The notes below the pieces were generated by a model. That model was given only the letters and a program-made list of their open reading frames with translations. It ran no database searches and was not told the origin of the DNA. This document shows positions 15,538-24,414 of a stretch of DNA of 64,000 nucleotides, one piece after another. Source of the stretch: Desulfolutivibrio sulfodismutans DSM 3696 (GTDB lineage Bacteria > Desulfobacterota > Desulfovibrionia > Desulfovibrionales > Desulfovibrionaceae); the NCBI RefSeq assembly GCF_013376455.1, contig NZ_CP045504.1:3059001-3123000 (forward strand), written 5' to 3'. Positions within the stretch are counted from its first letter, which is position 1; every line of letters begins with the position of its first letter. The translations under genes were made by a program, and so were the position numbers.

Positions 15538-17136
15538 TTAGTTGGGGATGAGCGCCGTATTTTTGATGCCCATGGCCACGTAGATGTCGGCCAGGGCGCT
15601 TTGGTAGTCGGACAGGGCCTGGGTCAGGTTGAATTCCGCCGAACTGACCCGGGACTGGGCGTCCAACACGTCGGTGTTGGTGCCCACCTGGGCCTGATAG
15701 CGGGCCACGGCCATGCGGTAGCCTTCCTGGGCGGCCTCAAGTCCGGTGCGGGCCACGGAGATGCGCTTGGCCGCATCCTGGATGTTTAAGTGATAGGTCT
15801 TGACCTCATAGCCCACATCCAAGCGCATTTTGGCCAAGTCGGCCTGGAGCTTTTTGACCGTATCCCGGGCCTGGCTGTAGCCGAAATAGGTGGACCCCCA
15901 ATCCCAGACCTGCCAGTTGGCGGTCACGCCCACCGTGGTGGCCTCGGGGACCACGCTGCTGGATTTGCGCTTGTTGTCCGTCCCCGGGGTGTCGCCCTTG
16001 CGGGTGTAGCCGAGCTGGGCCTGGACCTGGGGATACAGGGGGCTGGCCGCCACCTTGGCGTCTTTCTCGGCGATCTGCACGCTTTTGACCCCGATATAGA
16101 GGTCGGGGCGGGTGGTGTAGGCCGTGTCCAGGCACTTTTCGATGGTCATGGTGAAGGGTTCGTAAGCAAGCTCGCCCACATAGGGGGTGTCCTGCGAGAG
16201 GGGCAGGTTGAGCAGGGAGTTGAGCTGGGCGGTCTGGGTCAGCACCGAATTCTGGGCCTTGAGCAGGTTCTGTTCGGCCGTGGCCAGCTCGGCCTCGGCC
16301 TGGAGCACGTCCAGGCGGGGTTTGAGGCCCACGTCGTAGAAGGCCTGGGTGACTTTGTACTGGGACTGCAGGCGGGCTACGGAATCCTGATTGCTTTTGA
16401 CGTCGGAGCGGGCCTTAAGCAGGGCCAGAAAGGCCCGCTGCACAGCCTTGATCAGGGTCAGCTCGGTGTTGGTGAGCTGGGCCTCGGCCTGCTCCTTGGC
16501 CAGGGCGGTCTTTTGGTAGCTGCTCAAAAGCTTGAAGCCCGTGAACAGCGGCTGGGTGACGTTGAGTTGCAGGGTGTACAGGTTTTGCCAGTAACCCTGG
16601 TTCTGATTCATGAGTGCCTGGGTGGGGAGGCTGGCGCCGGTCATTTGGTTGGCGAGGGAGGTCGTCAGGTTCGTCTGGGTGTCCGGATTCCATATCTTGC
16701 CGTCGGTGCGCTGGTAGCCGTAGGATACGGTGCCCACGGGGCCGAAGTTGGCCATGGCCTGGCGGCGGCCTTCTTCCGCGCCGAGGATCTGGGCCCGGGC
16801 GGACTGCATCTGTGGGTTGGCGGCCAGCCCCCGGAGCACGCTTTTTTCCAGATCAAGGGGGCCGCCCGGTGCGGCGGGAACAGGAAAATCCTTGGCCAGT
16901 TCCTTTTGGTATTCCTCGCCCTGCTGGACGAAGGCCGGAGTGGGCACGCTTTCGATCTTTTTTTCCAGGGCCTTGGGGGACACCCCGGCCGGGGCCGTGT
17001 CGTCGGCTTTTTGCGTGTACCGGTCTTTAATGCGCCCTGTGGCGTCGTCCTGGGCCATCCCGGGCAGGGGGACGGCAAACAAAAACAGGGTCAAGGCCAA
17101 TACGGCGACAGCAGTCTTGCGCGTCGAGGAGCTCAT
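15538..17136 (-). CDS. TolC-family outer-membrane efflux protein
   Basis: A 532-residue outer-membrane channel protein with a signal peptide (cleavage near LPGMAQ) and two repeated outer-membrane-efflux halves. Each has long coiled-coil helices (SQYKVTQAFYDVGLKPRLDVLQAEAEL; YRMAVARYQAQVGTNTDVLDAQSRV). The GTNTDVLDAQ pattern and LTQALSDYQSALADIYVAMG close are typical. It would connect a type I secretion or RND/ABC efflux machine to the outside. No membrane-fusion or pump gene is adjacent, so the partner lies elsewhere. An 80-residue charged segment precedes the first repeat. AGAAGGA precedes the ATG. Confidence 0.9.
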   Translation of the reverse strand: MSSSTRKTAVAVLALTLFLFAVPLPGMAQDDATGRIKDRYTQKADDTAPAGVSPKALEKKIESVPTPAFVQQGEEYQKELAKDFPVPAAPGGPLDLEKSVLRGLAANPQMQSARAQILGAEEGRRQAMANFGPVGTVSYGYQRTDGKIWNPDTQTNLTTSLANQMTGASLPTQALMNQNQGYWQNLYTLQLNVTQPLFTGFKLLSSYQKTALAKEQAEAQLTNTELTLIKAVQRAFLALLKARSDVKSNQDSVARLQSQYKVTQAFYDVGLKPRLDVLQAEAELATAEQNLLKAQNSVLTQTAQLNSLLNLPLSQDTPYVGELAYEPFTMTIEKCLDTAYTTRPDLYIGVKSVQIAEKDAKVAASPLYPQVQAQLGYTRKGDTPGTDNKRKSSSVVPEATTVGVTANWQVWDWGSTYFGYSQARDTVKKLQADLAKMRLDVGYEVKTYHLNIQDAAKRISVARTGLEAAQEGYRMAVARYQAQVGTNTDVLDAQSRVSSAEFNLTQALSDYQSALADIYVAMGIKNTALIPN

Positions 17137-17440
17137 GGCAAAAATCCTTCTCCGTGGGGAATGTTCGGCGTCCGGGCAGTCATGGCCCAGGTGAGAGCAT
17201 ATTTAAGGTTCGTCACCGTAGTGTTTCGAAAAGTAAAAATCAAGACCACCTGGAAATCTCGCGCCAGCCAGCTTTCCACGGGCGTTTTTGCGTGCGTTTG
17301 AAACTTGGGGCCATGGGGCCGGGCCTGCGGGCCGGACATCCCCGTGCCCGGACACGGTTGCCAGCCTTGCCACCCTGTCGTAATACCATGTCTGGCGACC
17401 GGCGCAACCTCAGGCGGCCGCGCCGCAAGGAGAACGCCTC
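17137..17440. other. divergent intergenic region between tolC-family gene and polA
   Basis: About 300 bases without a gene. The half near the tolC-family gene (17195-17245) is clearly AT-richer than its surroundings and probably carries that promoter. The part near polA is GC-rich, and no clear promoter boxes could be fixed. Confidence 0.5.
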
Positions 17441-20125
17441 ATGCCCCTTCGGGACGCCACGGCCCCCGCCACCGACACCCTGTACCTCATCGACGGGAGC
17501 TCCTTTCTGTTTCGGGGCTATTACGCCTATGGCGACCTGGCACGTTCCGACGGCTTTCCCACCAATGCGCTTTATATCGTCATGCGCATCCTGCTGAAAT
17601 TTATGCGCGACGCAAAACCGGCCCACGCCCTGTTTCTGCTCGACGGCAAGGGCAAGAACTTCCGCCACGAGCTCTATCCATCCTACAAGGCCAACCGGGT
17701 GGCCATGCCCGAGCCCCTGGCCCTTCAGATCGACCCCCTGTTGCGCGGCGTGCCGCTTCTGGGCCTGCCCGTCCTGGTGAGCGACGGCTTCGAGGCCGAC
17801 GACTACATCGCCTCCCTGGCCGCCCGCTTCAAGGCCCGCCTGCCCGTGGTCATCCTGGCCTCGGACAAGGATCTGCGCCAATGCCTGGACGCGGACGTGA
17901 CCATGTGGGATCCGGGGGGCAAGACTGAAAAGATCATCACCGTGGCCGATTTCCAGGCGGAATACGGCATCGCTCCGTCCTCCTGGCCCGATCTCCAGGC
18001 TCTGACCGGGGACGCCAGCGACAACATTCCGGGCATCCCGGGCATCGGCCCCAAGACGGCGCTGGCCATCCTGCACGGCCATCCCACCCTGGAGGATGTG
18101 CGCGACCATCCAGGCGACGTGCCTCCGGCGGCCCGCAAAAAGCTTGATGGCCGCCTCGACGAGGCCTTTTTGTTTCGCGAACTGACCAGGCTGCGCACGG
18201 ATCTTCTGCCCGAGGCGGACCTTGAGGCCTTTGCCGTGCGTCCGGCGGATCGGGTCCAGGTGGTGCGTTTCCTGGAGGAGTTCGAATTCAGATCCTTGGC
18301 CCGGGAGGTGGATGCGGCCCTGTCCCGCCCCCCTGGAGCTTCGCAGGACGCCTCGCAGGACGTCTCGGGAACCCCGTCTGGGCTGGCAGGGAAGGGTGAA
18401 TCGTCCGGCCCCCGGCAGCTTTCCCTGCTGTGCGGCCCTGCGGCCGCCCTGGAGCCGGAAAACGTCGCCGAGGCCTTTCCCGAGGCCGCCCCGCGCGACC
18501 TTCCCGACCCGTCGGGGCGCGACCTGGGGCTGGTTCCCGTGCCCGGGGGGTTCGCCGTGGGCTACCCCGACGCCGAATACCGGGTGCGGGCCAAGCCCGG
18601 CTCCCCGGAGGCGGCGGCCCTGGCCGGGCGGTTGGTCATGGCCGGGCGGGTGGCCGTGCCGTCGCTGAAGGAGCTGGCCGAGGCCTATCCGGTCTTTGAG
18701 ACCGTGCCCCTGCGCATCTGGTGCGACCTGGGGCTTGGAGCCTATCTGCTCCAGCCCGAGTCCCGCAATTATACCTGGGAGCGCCTGAAAGACGGCCTGT
18801 TCGCCGACCCCGGGTTCGACTCCGCAGCCTATGCGCCGGGGGAGGACGGACGGCTGGCGGCGGCCCTGGGCGCCTCCCTGGCCCCGCGCCTGGCCGCGGC
18901 CGGGCTGGCCCCTCTGGTGGAAAACCTGGAAAAGCCCCTGTCCCTAGTCCTTTTGCGCATGCAGCGGGCCGGAATCGGCATCGACCAGCAGGCCTTTGCG
19001 GCCTTCCTGGACGAGGTCAGCCAGGGCCTGGCCCGCCTGACCGCCGAAATCCACACCCTGGCCGGGCGGGTCTTCAACCTGCGCTCCAGTCGGCAGTTGG
19101 CCGAGGTGCTGTTCGGCGACCTGGGGCTGGCGCGCCAGGGCAAGACCCCGGGCGGGGCCGTGTCCACCTCGTCGGAGGTGCTGGACCGGCTGGCCGGAAG
19201 CCATCCCCTGGTGGACAAGATTTTGGAATACCGCAAGCTGGAAAAGCTGCGCTCCACCTATCTGGAGCCCCTGCCCCGCATGGTGTCCCCGGACGGCCGC
19301 CTGCACACCACCTTCAACCAGACGGCCACGGCCACGGGCAGGCTGTCCAGCTCCAATCCCAATCTGCAAAACATCCCCATCCGGGGCGACATGGGACGGC
19401 GCATGCGGGCCTGTTTCCGGGCCGCTCCCGGCAGGCTTCTGGTGGCCTCGGACTATTCCCAGATCGAACTGCGGGTGCTGGCCCACCTGTCCAAAGACCC
19501 CGCCCTGGTCGCGGCCTTCGAGGAAAATACGGACATCCACGCCAGGACGGCCGCGCTTTTGTTCGACAAGGAGGCCGCCGAGGTGACCCCGGACGAGCGC
19601 CGGGGGGCCAAGACCATCAATTTCGGCCTGCTCTACGGCATGGGCCCCCAGAAGCTGTCCCGGGAGTTGCATATCTCCATGGATCGGGCCAAGGACTTCA
19701 TCGCCCGCTATTTCGAAAAGCTCGGCACATTGGCCGGTTTTTACGAATCCATCGTGGACGAGGCCCGGTCCAAGGGCTTCGTGGTGACCATGGCCGGGCG
19801 GCGCAGGCTTTTGCCGGACATCGAATCCAAAAACCCCCAGCTCCAGTCCCAGGCGAAACGCCAGGCCATCAACACCGTGGTCCAGGGCAGCGCGGCGGAC
19901 ATCATCAAAATGGCCATGCTGGCCGCCGACGGCGACAGGGAGCTGGCCTCCCTGGGTGCCCGGCTGATCCTGCAGGTCCATGACGAACTGGTCATGGAGG
20001 CCCCGGCCGAGACCGCCAGCCGGGTGGGGGAACGCCTGGCCGGACTCATGTCCGGAGTGGTGCGGCTGGCCGTGCCGCTGACCGTGGAGACCGGCCTGGG
20101 AGAAACCTGGGCCCTGGCCCATTGA
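17441..20125 (+). CDS. polA: DNA polymerase I
   Basis: An 894-residue repair and Okazaki-processing polymerase. The N-terminal 5-prime flap nuclease (LIDGSSFLFRGYYAYG, DGFEADDYIA, SDKDLRQCLD, GDASDNIPGIPGIGPKTA) is followed by a degenerate middle domain and the family A polymerase: motif A DYSQIELRVLAHLS near residue 670, motif B RRGAKTINFGLLYG, motif C QVHDELVMEAP near 845. The middle domain lacks a recognisable D-x-E proofreading motif, so 3-prime exonuclease activity is probably absent, as in Taq-type enzymes. AAGGAG precedes the ATG. Length is close to the family norm. Confidence 0.96.
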   Translation: MPLRDATAPATDTLYLIDGSSFLFRGYYAYGDLARSDGFPTNALYIVMRILLKFMRDAKPAHALFLLDGKGKNFRHELYPSYKANRVAMPEPLALQIDPLLRGVPLLGLPVLVSDGFEADDYIASLAARFKARLPVVILASDKDLRQCLDADVTMWDPGGKTEKIITVADFQAEYGIAPSSWPDLQALTGDASDNIPGIPGIGPKTALAILHGHPTLEDVRDHPGDVPPAARKKLDGRLDEAFLFRELTRLRTDLLPEADLEAFAVRPADRVQVVRFLEEFEFRSLAREVDAALSRPPGASQDASQDVSGTPSGLAGKGESSGPRQLSLLCGPAAALEPENVAEAFPEAAPRDLPDPSGRDLGLVPVPGGFAVGYPDAEYRVRAKPGSPEAAALAGRLVMAGRVAVPSLKELAEAYPVFETVPLRIWCDLGLGAYLLQPESRNYTWERLKDGLFADPGFDSAAYAPGEDGRLAAALGASLAPRLAAAGLAPLVENLEKPLSLVLLRMQRAGIGIDQQAFAAFLDEVSQGLARLTAEIHTLAGRVFNLRSSRQLAEVLFGDLGLARQGKTPGGAVSTSSEVLDRLAGSHPLVDKILEYRKLEKLRSTYLEPLPRMVSPDGRLHTTFNQTATATGRLSSSNPNLQNIPIRGDMGRRMRACFRAAPGRLLVASDYSQIELRVLAHLSKDPALVAAFEENTDIHARTAALLFDKEAAEVTPDERRGAKTINFGLLYGMGPQKLSRELHISMDRAKDFIARYFEKLGTLAGFYESIVDEARSKGFVVTMAGRRRLLPDIESKNPQLQSQAKRQAINTVVQGSAADIIKMAMLAADGDRELASLGARLILQVHDELVMEAPAETASRVGERLAGLMSGVVRLAVPLTVETGLGETWALAH

Positions 20126-20195
20126 TGGCCGTATTCCGGAGGACCGACCCGGGCCGCAGACCCGGGCGCGTCGGCCGGATGGAAAGGAAACGCCT

Positions 20196-21002
20196 ATGAA
20201 ACCTTCAGGGAAGTCCATTCGGGAAGACCTGGGCCGGGCCAAGGCGGCCTATGCCAAAAACGACGAACTGCGGGTTTTCGTGTGCCTTTTGCAGGCGCTC
20301 AAGGCCTTTGGCGAGGTCAAGCCCTTCGGCCCGGAGCGCATCACCATCGAGGGCCTTTTTCGCGACGTGTTCGCCAGCCTCTCCCGCCTGCCCCATGTGG
20401 CCGCCTTTGCGCCCAAGGGCCTGCCCTACGCCAAGGGCCAGGAGCAGAAGTTGGCGGGCTACGTGGCCGTGCTGTACAAGAAGGTGGAGGCCGAGATCCA
20501 GCGGGAGACCCTGGAGGGCATGCGCGCCCGCAAGCTGCGCATCGACCAGTTCGTCATCAAGGGGCAGAAGTTTCTGGCCGAAAACAACATTTTGGAGGCC
20601 CAGCGCAACTTCCGGGCGGCCGTGGAGGAGTATGTGGACGAGAAGGGGCTTTTCCCCCTGATCACCTCCAAGCTCCTGGAGGCCGGGCAGCACAAGGCCT
20701 CCCTGGAATACGTCAAGCGGGCCATAGAAGAATACCCCGACAACTCTCGGGCTTACGACTTTCTCATGACCGCTTTGGGAGGGCTGAAGGATTTCGAGGT
20801 CGGGGAGAAGCTTTTGCGCGATGTGCAGAAAAAGACCGGGGACCAGCCCTTGCTGTTGGCCAATCTGGCGATCATCCTGGCGAAATTGGAAAAGTGGGCC
20901 GAGGTTCGGGACGCGGCGGACAAGGCCCTGGCCTTAAACCCCACCGTGGCTGCGGCCAAAAAGATGTCGGCCCTGGCCCAAAAGAAGATCGCTGCGGCGT
21001 GA
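20196..21002 (+). CDS. TPR-like helical protein, paralog of the gene at 39460
   Basis: A 268-residue soluble protein without a signal peptide. The N-terminal part has the block GPERITIEGLFRD to YAKGQEQKLAGY and a charged helix (KKVEAEIQRETLEGMRARK); the C-terminal half is TPR-like (AENNILEAQRNFRAAVEEY, YVKRAIEEYPDNSRAY, KWAEVRDAADKALALNP). A second copy of the same architecture occurs at 39460-40329 with matching blocks (GRERIELEYRLRE, YKKGLEGKLAVF). Function unknown; TPRs suggest a protein-binding adaptor. Its stop overlaps the GTG start of the next gene, so they are coupled. Confidence 0.75.
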   Translation: MKPSGKSIREDLGRAKAAYAKNDELRVFVCLLQALKAFGEVKPFGPERITIEGLFRDVFASLSRLPHVAAFAPKGLPYAKGQEQKLAGYVAVLYKKVEAEIQRETLEGMRARKLRIDQFVIKGQKFLAENNILEAQRNFRAAVEEYVDEKGLFPLITSKLLEAGQHKASLEYVKRAIEEYPDNSRAYDFLMTALGGLKDFEVGEKLLRDVQKKTGDQPLLLANLAIILAKLEKWAEVRDAADKALALNPTVAAAKKMSALAQKKIAAA

Positions 21003-22393
21003 CGGACGTGGATCGGCGCATTTTTTTCAGAGCCCTGCCGCGCGGCGTTTGGCGGACACGGACGGCGCACCGCGCCTCCCGGGGGGTCGGCCTGTCCGTG
21101 GTCTTGGTCCTGGCCTGCCTTTGGGCGGGCCCCGTTCCCGGGCGTTGCGCCGAGGCCCCGGCCGTGACCGGCATCGCCGTGCGGCAGGCGGGCGCATTCG
21201 TGGCCGCCTCCCCCCAGGAGGCCGCCGCCACGGGGAGACGCCATCGCCTGGCGCAGGAGGGCGCAGTCATCGCTTCCGGGCCAGGGGCGGCCTTTGGCGT
21301 GATTTTCGAGGTCCAGGGAACGCCAGCGGGCGCGCCCGTGGTGATCGAGGCCGGGCTTGTCCCGCCGGGGGACGACTCCGTGCCCCAACGGTGGTTCGTT
21401 CCGGCCGTGATCGGGGAAAAGGGCCAGGCCGTGGCGTCCTTCGTCTACGCCTGGGAGGCCGTGCCCGGCCCGTGGCGGCTGACCCTGGCCGAGGGCGGCC
21501 GAGTCCTGGCCGAACAGACCTTTCACGTCGGCGGGCCGCCGCAGGCCCCGCCCGTGCCTCCCCTCACGCCTCCGGTCGCGTCGACGTCCCTTTCGATCTC
21601 CTCCACGGTCCAGACCCCGGCCCAGACCCCGGCCCAGACCCCGGCCCCCGCGCCGGCCCCGGCCACGGAAATCCCGCCTGCGGCGTCCGTTTCTCCTGCG
21701 GCGTCCGCACCGGCGGCTCCAGCCGCCCCGGAGCACCCGGTCGCCGACGGGCAGCCCGTTGCGCCCGGTCAGCCCCCTGCCCCTGCGTCGGCAGCACCGC
21801 CCCTCCCGGCCCCAGGGACTGCCCCCGAGGGCCACGCGCCGCCTGCGGCCGTGATTCCCGGCCCGGCCTCCCCGCCTGTCGCGGGCGTCCCCCCGGAAGC
21901 GGCAGTTCCGGCCGAAACGCTCCGGACTCCCGAGAAGGGCCCCGAGAAGGGCCCCGAGAAGGCCCAGGACAAGGCCCCTGAGAAGGGTCCGGGCAAGACC
22001 CCTGAAAAGGCTCCGGAAAAGGCTCCGGAGAAGAACCCGGATACGGGCAAAAAGGCGCCGTCCCCGGAACAGGGCGTGAAGGCGCCCGGGAAGGCCCCGG
22101 CCAAGGAGGCGGCCAGCGCCAAGGGCACGCTCTATCTGCTGCAGACCGGGCTTTTTTCGGTCAAGGACAATGCCTTCTCCCAGGCCGCCCGGTACCGGGC
22201 CAAGGGCTATCCGGGCTGCGTCCTGGAAGAGGGGGCCGGGAGCAAACGCCGCTACCGGGTGATCGTCGGCCGCTTCCCGGACCAGGGCCGGGCCATGGAG
22301 GCCCGACGCGCCTTCGCCTCCCGCGAGGGCGGTGAGGCCATGGTCAAGGAGTTCCCCGCCGCCGAGGTTTCCCGCCGTTTGAACTGCCGCTGA
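20999..22393 (+). CDS. exported SPOR-domain protein with a Pro/Ala- and Lys-rich linker
   Basis: A 464-residue protein starting at a GTG that overlaps the previous stop (GTGA). A hydrophobic segment at about residues 31-50 acts as signal peptide or anchor. Next comes a beta-rich domain (VVIEAGLVPPGDDS to WRLTLAEGGRVLAEQTFHV) resembling DUF3859, then about 180 residues of Pro/Ala-rich linker including repeats of the type KxPEKxPEK. The C-terminal 75 residues form a SPOR domain (LYLLQTGLFSVKDNAFSQA, RYRVIVGRFPDQGRAMEARR), which binds denuded peptidoglycan at division septa. A periplasmic, septum-directed role is inferred. Confidence 0.75.
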   Translation: MTDVDRRIFFRALPRGVWRTRTAHRASRGVGLSVVLVLACLWAGPVPGRCAEAPAVTGIAVRQAGAFVAASPQEAAATGRRHRLAQEGAVIASGPGAAFGVIFEVQGTPAGAPVVIEAGLVPPGDDSVPQRWFVPAVIGEKGQAVASFVYAWEAVPGPWRLTLAEGGRVLAEQTFHVGGPPQAPPVPPLTPPVASTSLSISSTVQTPAQTPAQTPAPAPAPATEIPPAASVSPAASAPAAPAAPEHPVADGQPVAPGQPPAPASAAPPLPAPGTAPEGHAPPAAVIPGPASPPVAGVPPEAAVPAETLRTPEKGPEKGPEKAQDKAPEKGPGKTPEKAPEKAPEKNPDTGKKAPSPEQGVKAPGKAPAKEAASAKGTLYLLQTGLFSVKDNAFSQAARYRAKGYPGCVLEEGAGSKRRYRVIVGRFPDQGRAMEARRAFASREGGEAMVKEFPAAEVSRRLNCR

Positions 22394-22474
22394 ATCCGTT
22401 CCGACTCCCTCCGCGTTGCGCAGGCGATGCCCCCGCTGCCTCATGCTTTGCTGGACCTCCAGAAAATCTCCTGT

Positions 22475-22486
22475 TATATTAATATA
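22475..22486. promoter_or_regulatory. AT palindrome in the promoter region of the sugar ABC operon
   Basis: TATATTAATATA is a perfect 12-base palindrome, 37 bases before the start of the binding-protein gene, inside the only markedly AT-rich stretch nearby (22470-22500). It probably contains the -10 region and could also be an operator. Confidence 0.4.
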
Positions 22487-22523
22487 TTATGTTTTTCTAT
22501 CCATTTCACCGGAGGGAATAGGA

Positions 22524-23525
22524 ATGCGCAATAGTTGTCGCCTGGCGATCGCCGCCATGTGCGTCCTGGGAATGTTGGCCGCCACAGCCGCCTTTGCCGC
22601 AGAAAAGCTGGAACAGACGGGCAAGGGGCTGACCATTTACTTCGATGTGGGCGGGGCCGTGGGCGAGCCCTACGCCACGGTGGTGCAAAACGGGGCCGCC
22701 CAGGCCGCCGCCGATCTCGGCTGCGAGGTGAAATTCGTCTATTCCGACTGGGATCCGCAGATCATGGTGGAGAATTTCAAGAAATCCCTGGCCGCCAAGC
22801 CCGACGGCATTGTGGTCATGGGCCATCCCGGCGACGACGCCTATGCCCCGCTGATCAACGAGGCCATCGCCAAGGGCATCGTGGTCACGGCCACGGACAC
22901 GGAACTTCCCGGGCTCACGGCCGCCAACCAGTCCAAGGGCTTCGGCTACGCGGGCGTGGACAACAAGGCCCGGGGCATCGCCCTGGCCTCCGAGGCCATC
23001 CGCCGCTTCGGGCTCGCCAAAGGCGACAAGGCCCTGGTGTGGGGCCTCAAAAGCAAGCCCACCCGGGGCCTGAGCACCGTGGGCATCATCGAGACCCTGG
23101 AAAAGGCCGGGATCACCGTGGGCTACATGGAGATCACCCCGGAGATCGACAAGGACGCCTCCCTGGGCGCGCCGCTCTTGACCGCCGCCCTGGCCGCCAA
23201 CCCGGACACCAAGGTCGTGTTCATGGACCATGGGGCCCTGACCGGCCAGTTGGAGAACTTTTTCCGCGCCGCCGGGGTGGCCCCGGACAAGATCATCGGC
23301 TGCGGCTTCAGCCTGTCTCCAGCCACGGCGGCGGCCATCAAAAGCGGCTACGTGGACCTGGTGGGCGACGGACAGCCCTTCCTGCAGGGCTATCTGCCGG
23401 TTTTGCAGATCGCGCTGACCAAGAAGTTCGGCTTCTCGGGCCTGGTCATCGAGACCGGGGCCGGATTCGTCCACAAGGACAACATCGACTTCATCGCCCC
23501 CCTGGCCAAGCAGGGCCTGCGGTAG
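22524..23525 (+). CDS. sugar ABC transporter periplasmic binding protein (RbsB/FrcB type)
   Basis: A 333-residue periplasmic protein. The signal peptide is MRNSCRLAIAAMCVLGMLA to AAFA, followed by a type I periplasmic-binding fold: VVQNGAAQAAADLGCEV, LAAKPDGIVVMGHPGD, AIAKGIVVTATDT, GYAGVDNKARGIAL. These match the peripla_BP_4 group that delivers sugars to CUT2-type importers. The start is set by GGAGGGAATAGGA and the signal peptide; the frame upstream is not coding. First gene of the operon with ATPase, permease and GH4 enzyme. The ligand cannot be read from sequence; the GH4 gene suggests an alpha-glycoside or uronide. Confidence 0.88.
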   Translation: MRNSCRLAIAAMCVLGMLAATAAFAAEKLEQTGKGLTIYFDVGGAVGEPYATVVQNGAAQAAADLGCEVKFVYSDWDPQIMVENFKKSLAAKPDGIVVMGHPGDDAYAPLINEAIAKGIVVTATDTELPGLTAANQSKGFGYAGVDNKARGIALASEAIRRFGLAKGDKALVWGLKSKPTRGLSTVGIIETLEKAGITVGYMEITPEIDKDASLGAPLLTAALAANPDTKVVFMDHGALTGQLENFFRAAGVAPDKIIGCGFSLSPATAAAIKSGYVDLVGDGQPFLQGYLPVLQIALTKKFGFSGLVIETGAGFVHKDNIDFIAPLAKQGLR

Positions 23526-23542
23526 CGACGGCTCCCGACCCT

Positions 23543-23572
23543 GGCGCCGCTGCAAGCCTGTCCGGCGGCGCC
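23543..23572 (+). other. intra-operon hairpin after the binding-protein gene
   Basis: GGCGCCGC and GCGGCGCC form an 8-bp stem about 18 bases after the stop of the binding-protein gene and before the ATPase gene. Such hairpins often stabilise the upstream message so that binding protein is made in excess. There is no U-run. Confidence 0.45.
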
Positions 23573-23634
23573 GGGGCGTGGCCACGGTTCCGGCTGCATC
23601 GATGCTGCCCACCCCGCCAACCCGGAGTCCCGTC

Positions 23635-24414
23635 GTGGCCGATTTGAACCCAGTTGAACCCCTTGTCGCCCTGCGGCGCATCTGCAAGTCCTTCCACGGC
23701 GCGGCGGCGCTGTGCGACATCGACTTCTGCCTGTATCCGGGCGAGGTGGTGGCCCTTCTCGGGGACAACGGGGCCGGGAAAAGCACGTTGGTCAAGATCC
23801 TCTCCGGGGTGATCACGGCCGACTCCGGCGAGATGCGCATCAAGGGCGCGGCGGTGGACATCCGGCGCTTCACCGTCCAGACCGCCCGGGGCCTGGGGGT
23901 GGAGACCGTCCATCAGGACCGCTCCCTGGGGGAGAGGCAACCCCTGTGGCGCAACGTGTTCATGGGGCGGCACCGGACCAATCGCCTGGGATTTATCGAC
24001 GTGGCCCGGGAACGGGCCGAAACCCTGGACATCCTGCACGGACGCCTGGGCCTGCGCGGCCCGGGCCTGGACGCCGACGCCGAGGTGGGCGTCCTCTCCG
24101 GCGGCGAGCGGCAGGGATTGGCCATTGGCCGGGCCATGCATTTCCAGGCCGACATCGTCATTTTGGACGAACCCACCACGGCGTTGTCGCTTACGGAGGT
24201 GGGCAAGGTGTTGGAGTTCATCGGCCAGGTCCGGGCCGAGGGCAAGGCCTGCCTGTTCATTTCCCACAACATGGCCCATGCCTATATGGCCGCAGACCGC
24301 TTTTTTCTCCTGGACCGGGGCGCGTGCATCGGCCAATACGCCAAATCCGAGCTGTCCCAGGAGGGCCTCCTGCGGGCCCTCATGGACGCGGCCTCAGGCC
24401 GGGCGGGCGCGTGA
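23635..24414 (+). CDS. sugar ABC transporter ATP-binding protein, single-domain
   Basis: A 259-residue cytoplasmic ATPase with Walker A GDNGAGKSTL, signature VLSGGERQGLAIGRAM, Walker B VILDEPTTAL and the H-loop FISHN. CUT2 importers usually have a tandem ATPase of about 500 residues (RbsA); this one has a single domain, as in FrcA-type systems. The GTG start (VADLNPVEPL) is supported by GGAG seven bases upstream; earlier in-frame starts at 23578 and 23602 lack a ribosome site. Its stop overlaps the permease GTG. Confidence 0.9.
   Translation: MADLNPVEPLVALRRICKSFHGAAALCDIDFCLYPGEVVALLGDNGAGKSTLVKILSGVITADSGEMRIKGAAVDIRRFTVQTARGLGVETVHQDRSLGERQPLWRNVFMGRHRTNRLGFIDVARERAETLDILHGRLGLRGPGLDADAEVGVLSGGERQGLAIGRAMHFQADIVILDEPTTALSLTEVGKVLEFIGQVRAEGKACLFISHNMAHAYMAADRFFLLDRGACIGQYAKSELSQEGLLRALMDAASGRAGA

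Noticed and set aside
15790-17301. Open frame of 503 codons opposite the TolC-family gene
   Set aside because: Gly/Leu/Val/His-rich shadow translation; the minus strand has a signal peptide, efflux repeats and a terminator.
18944-20242. Open frame of 432 codons opposite polA
   Set aside because: Covers the conserved polymerase motifs on the other strand; composition is that of an antisense frame.
20753-22444. Open frame of 563 codons opposite the SPOR-domain gene
   Set aside because: Arg/Gly-rich shadow caused by the Pro/Ala-rich linker on the real strand; it crosses gene boundaries and has no start signal.
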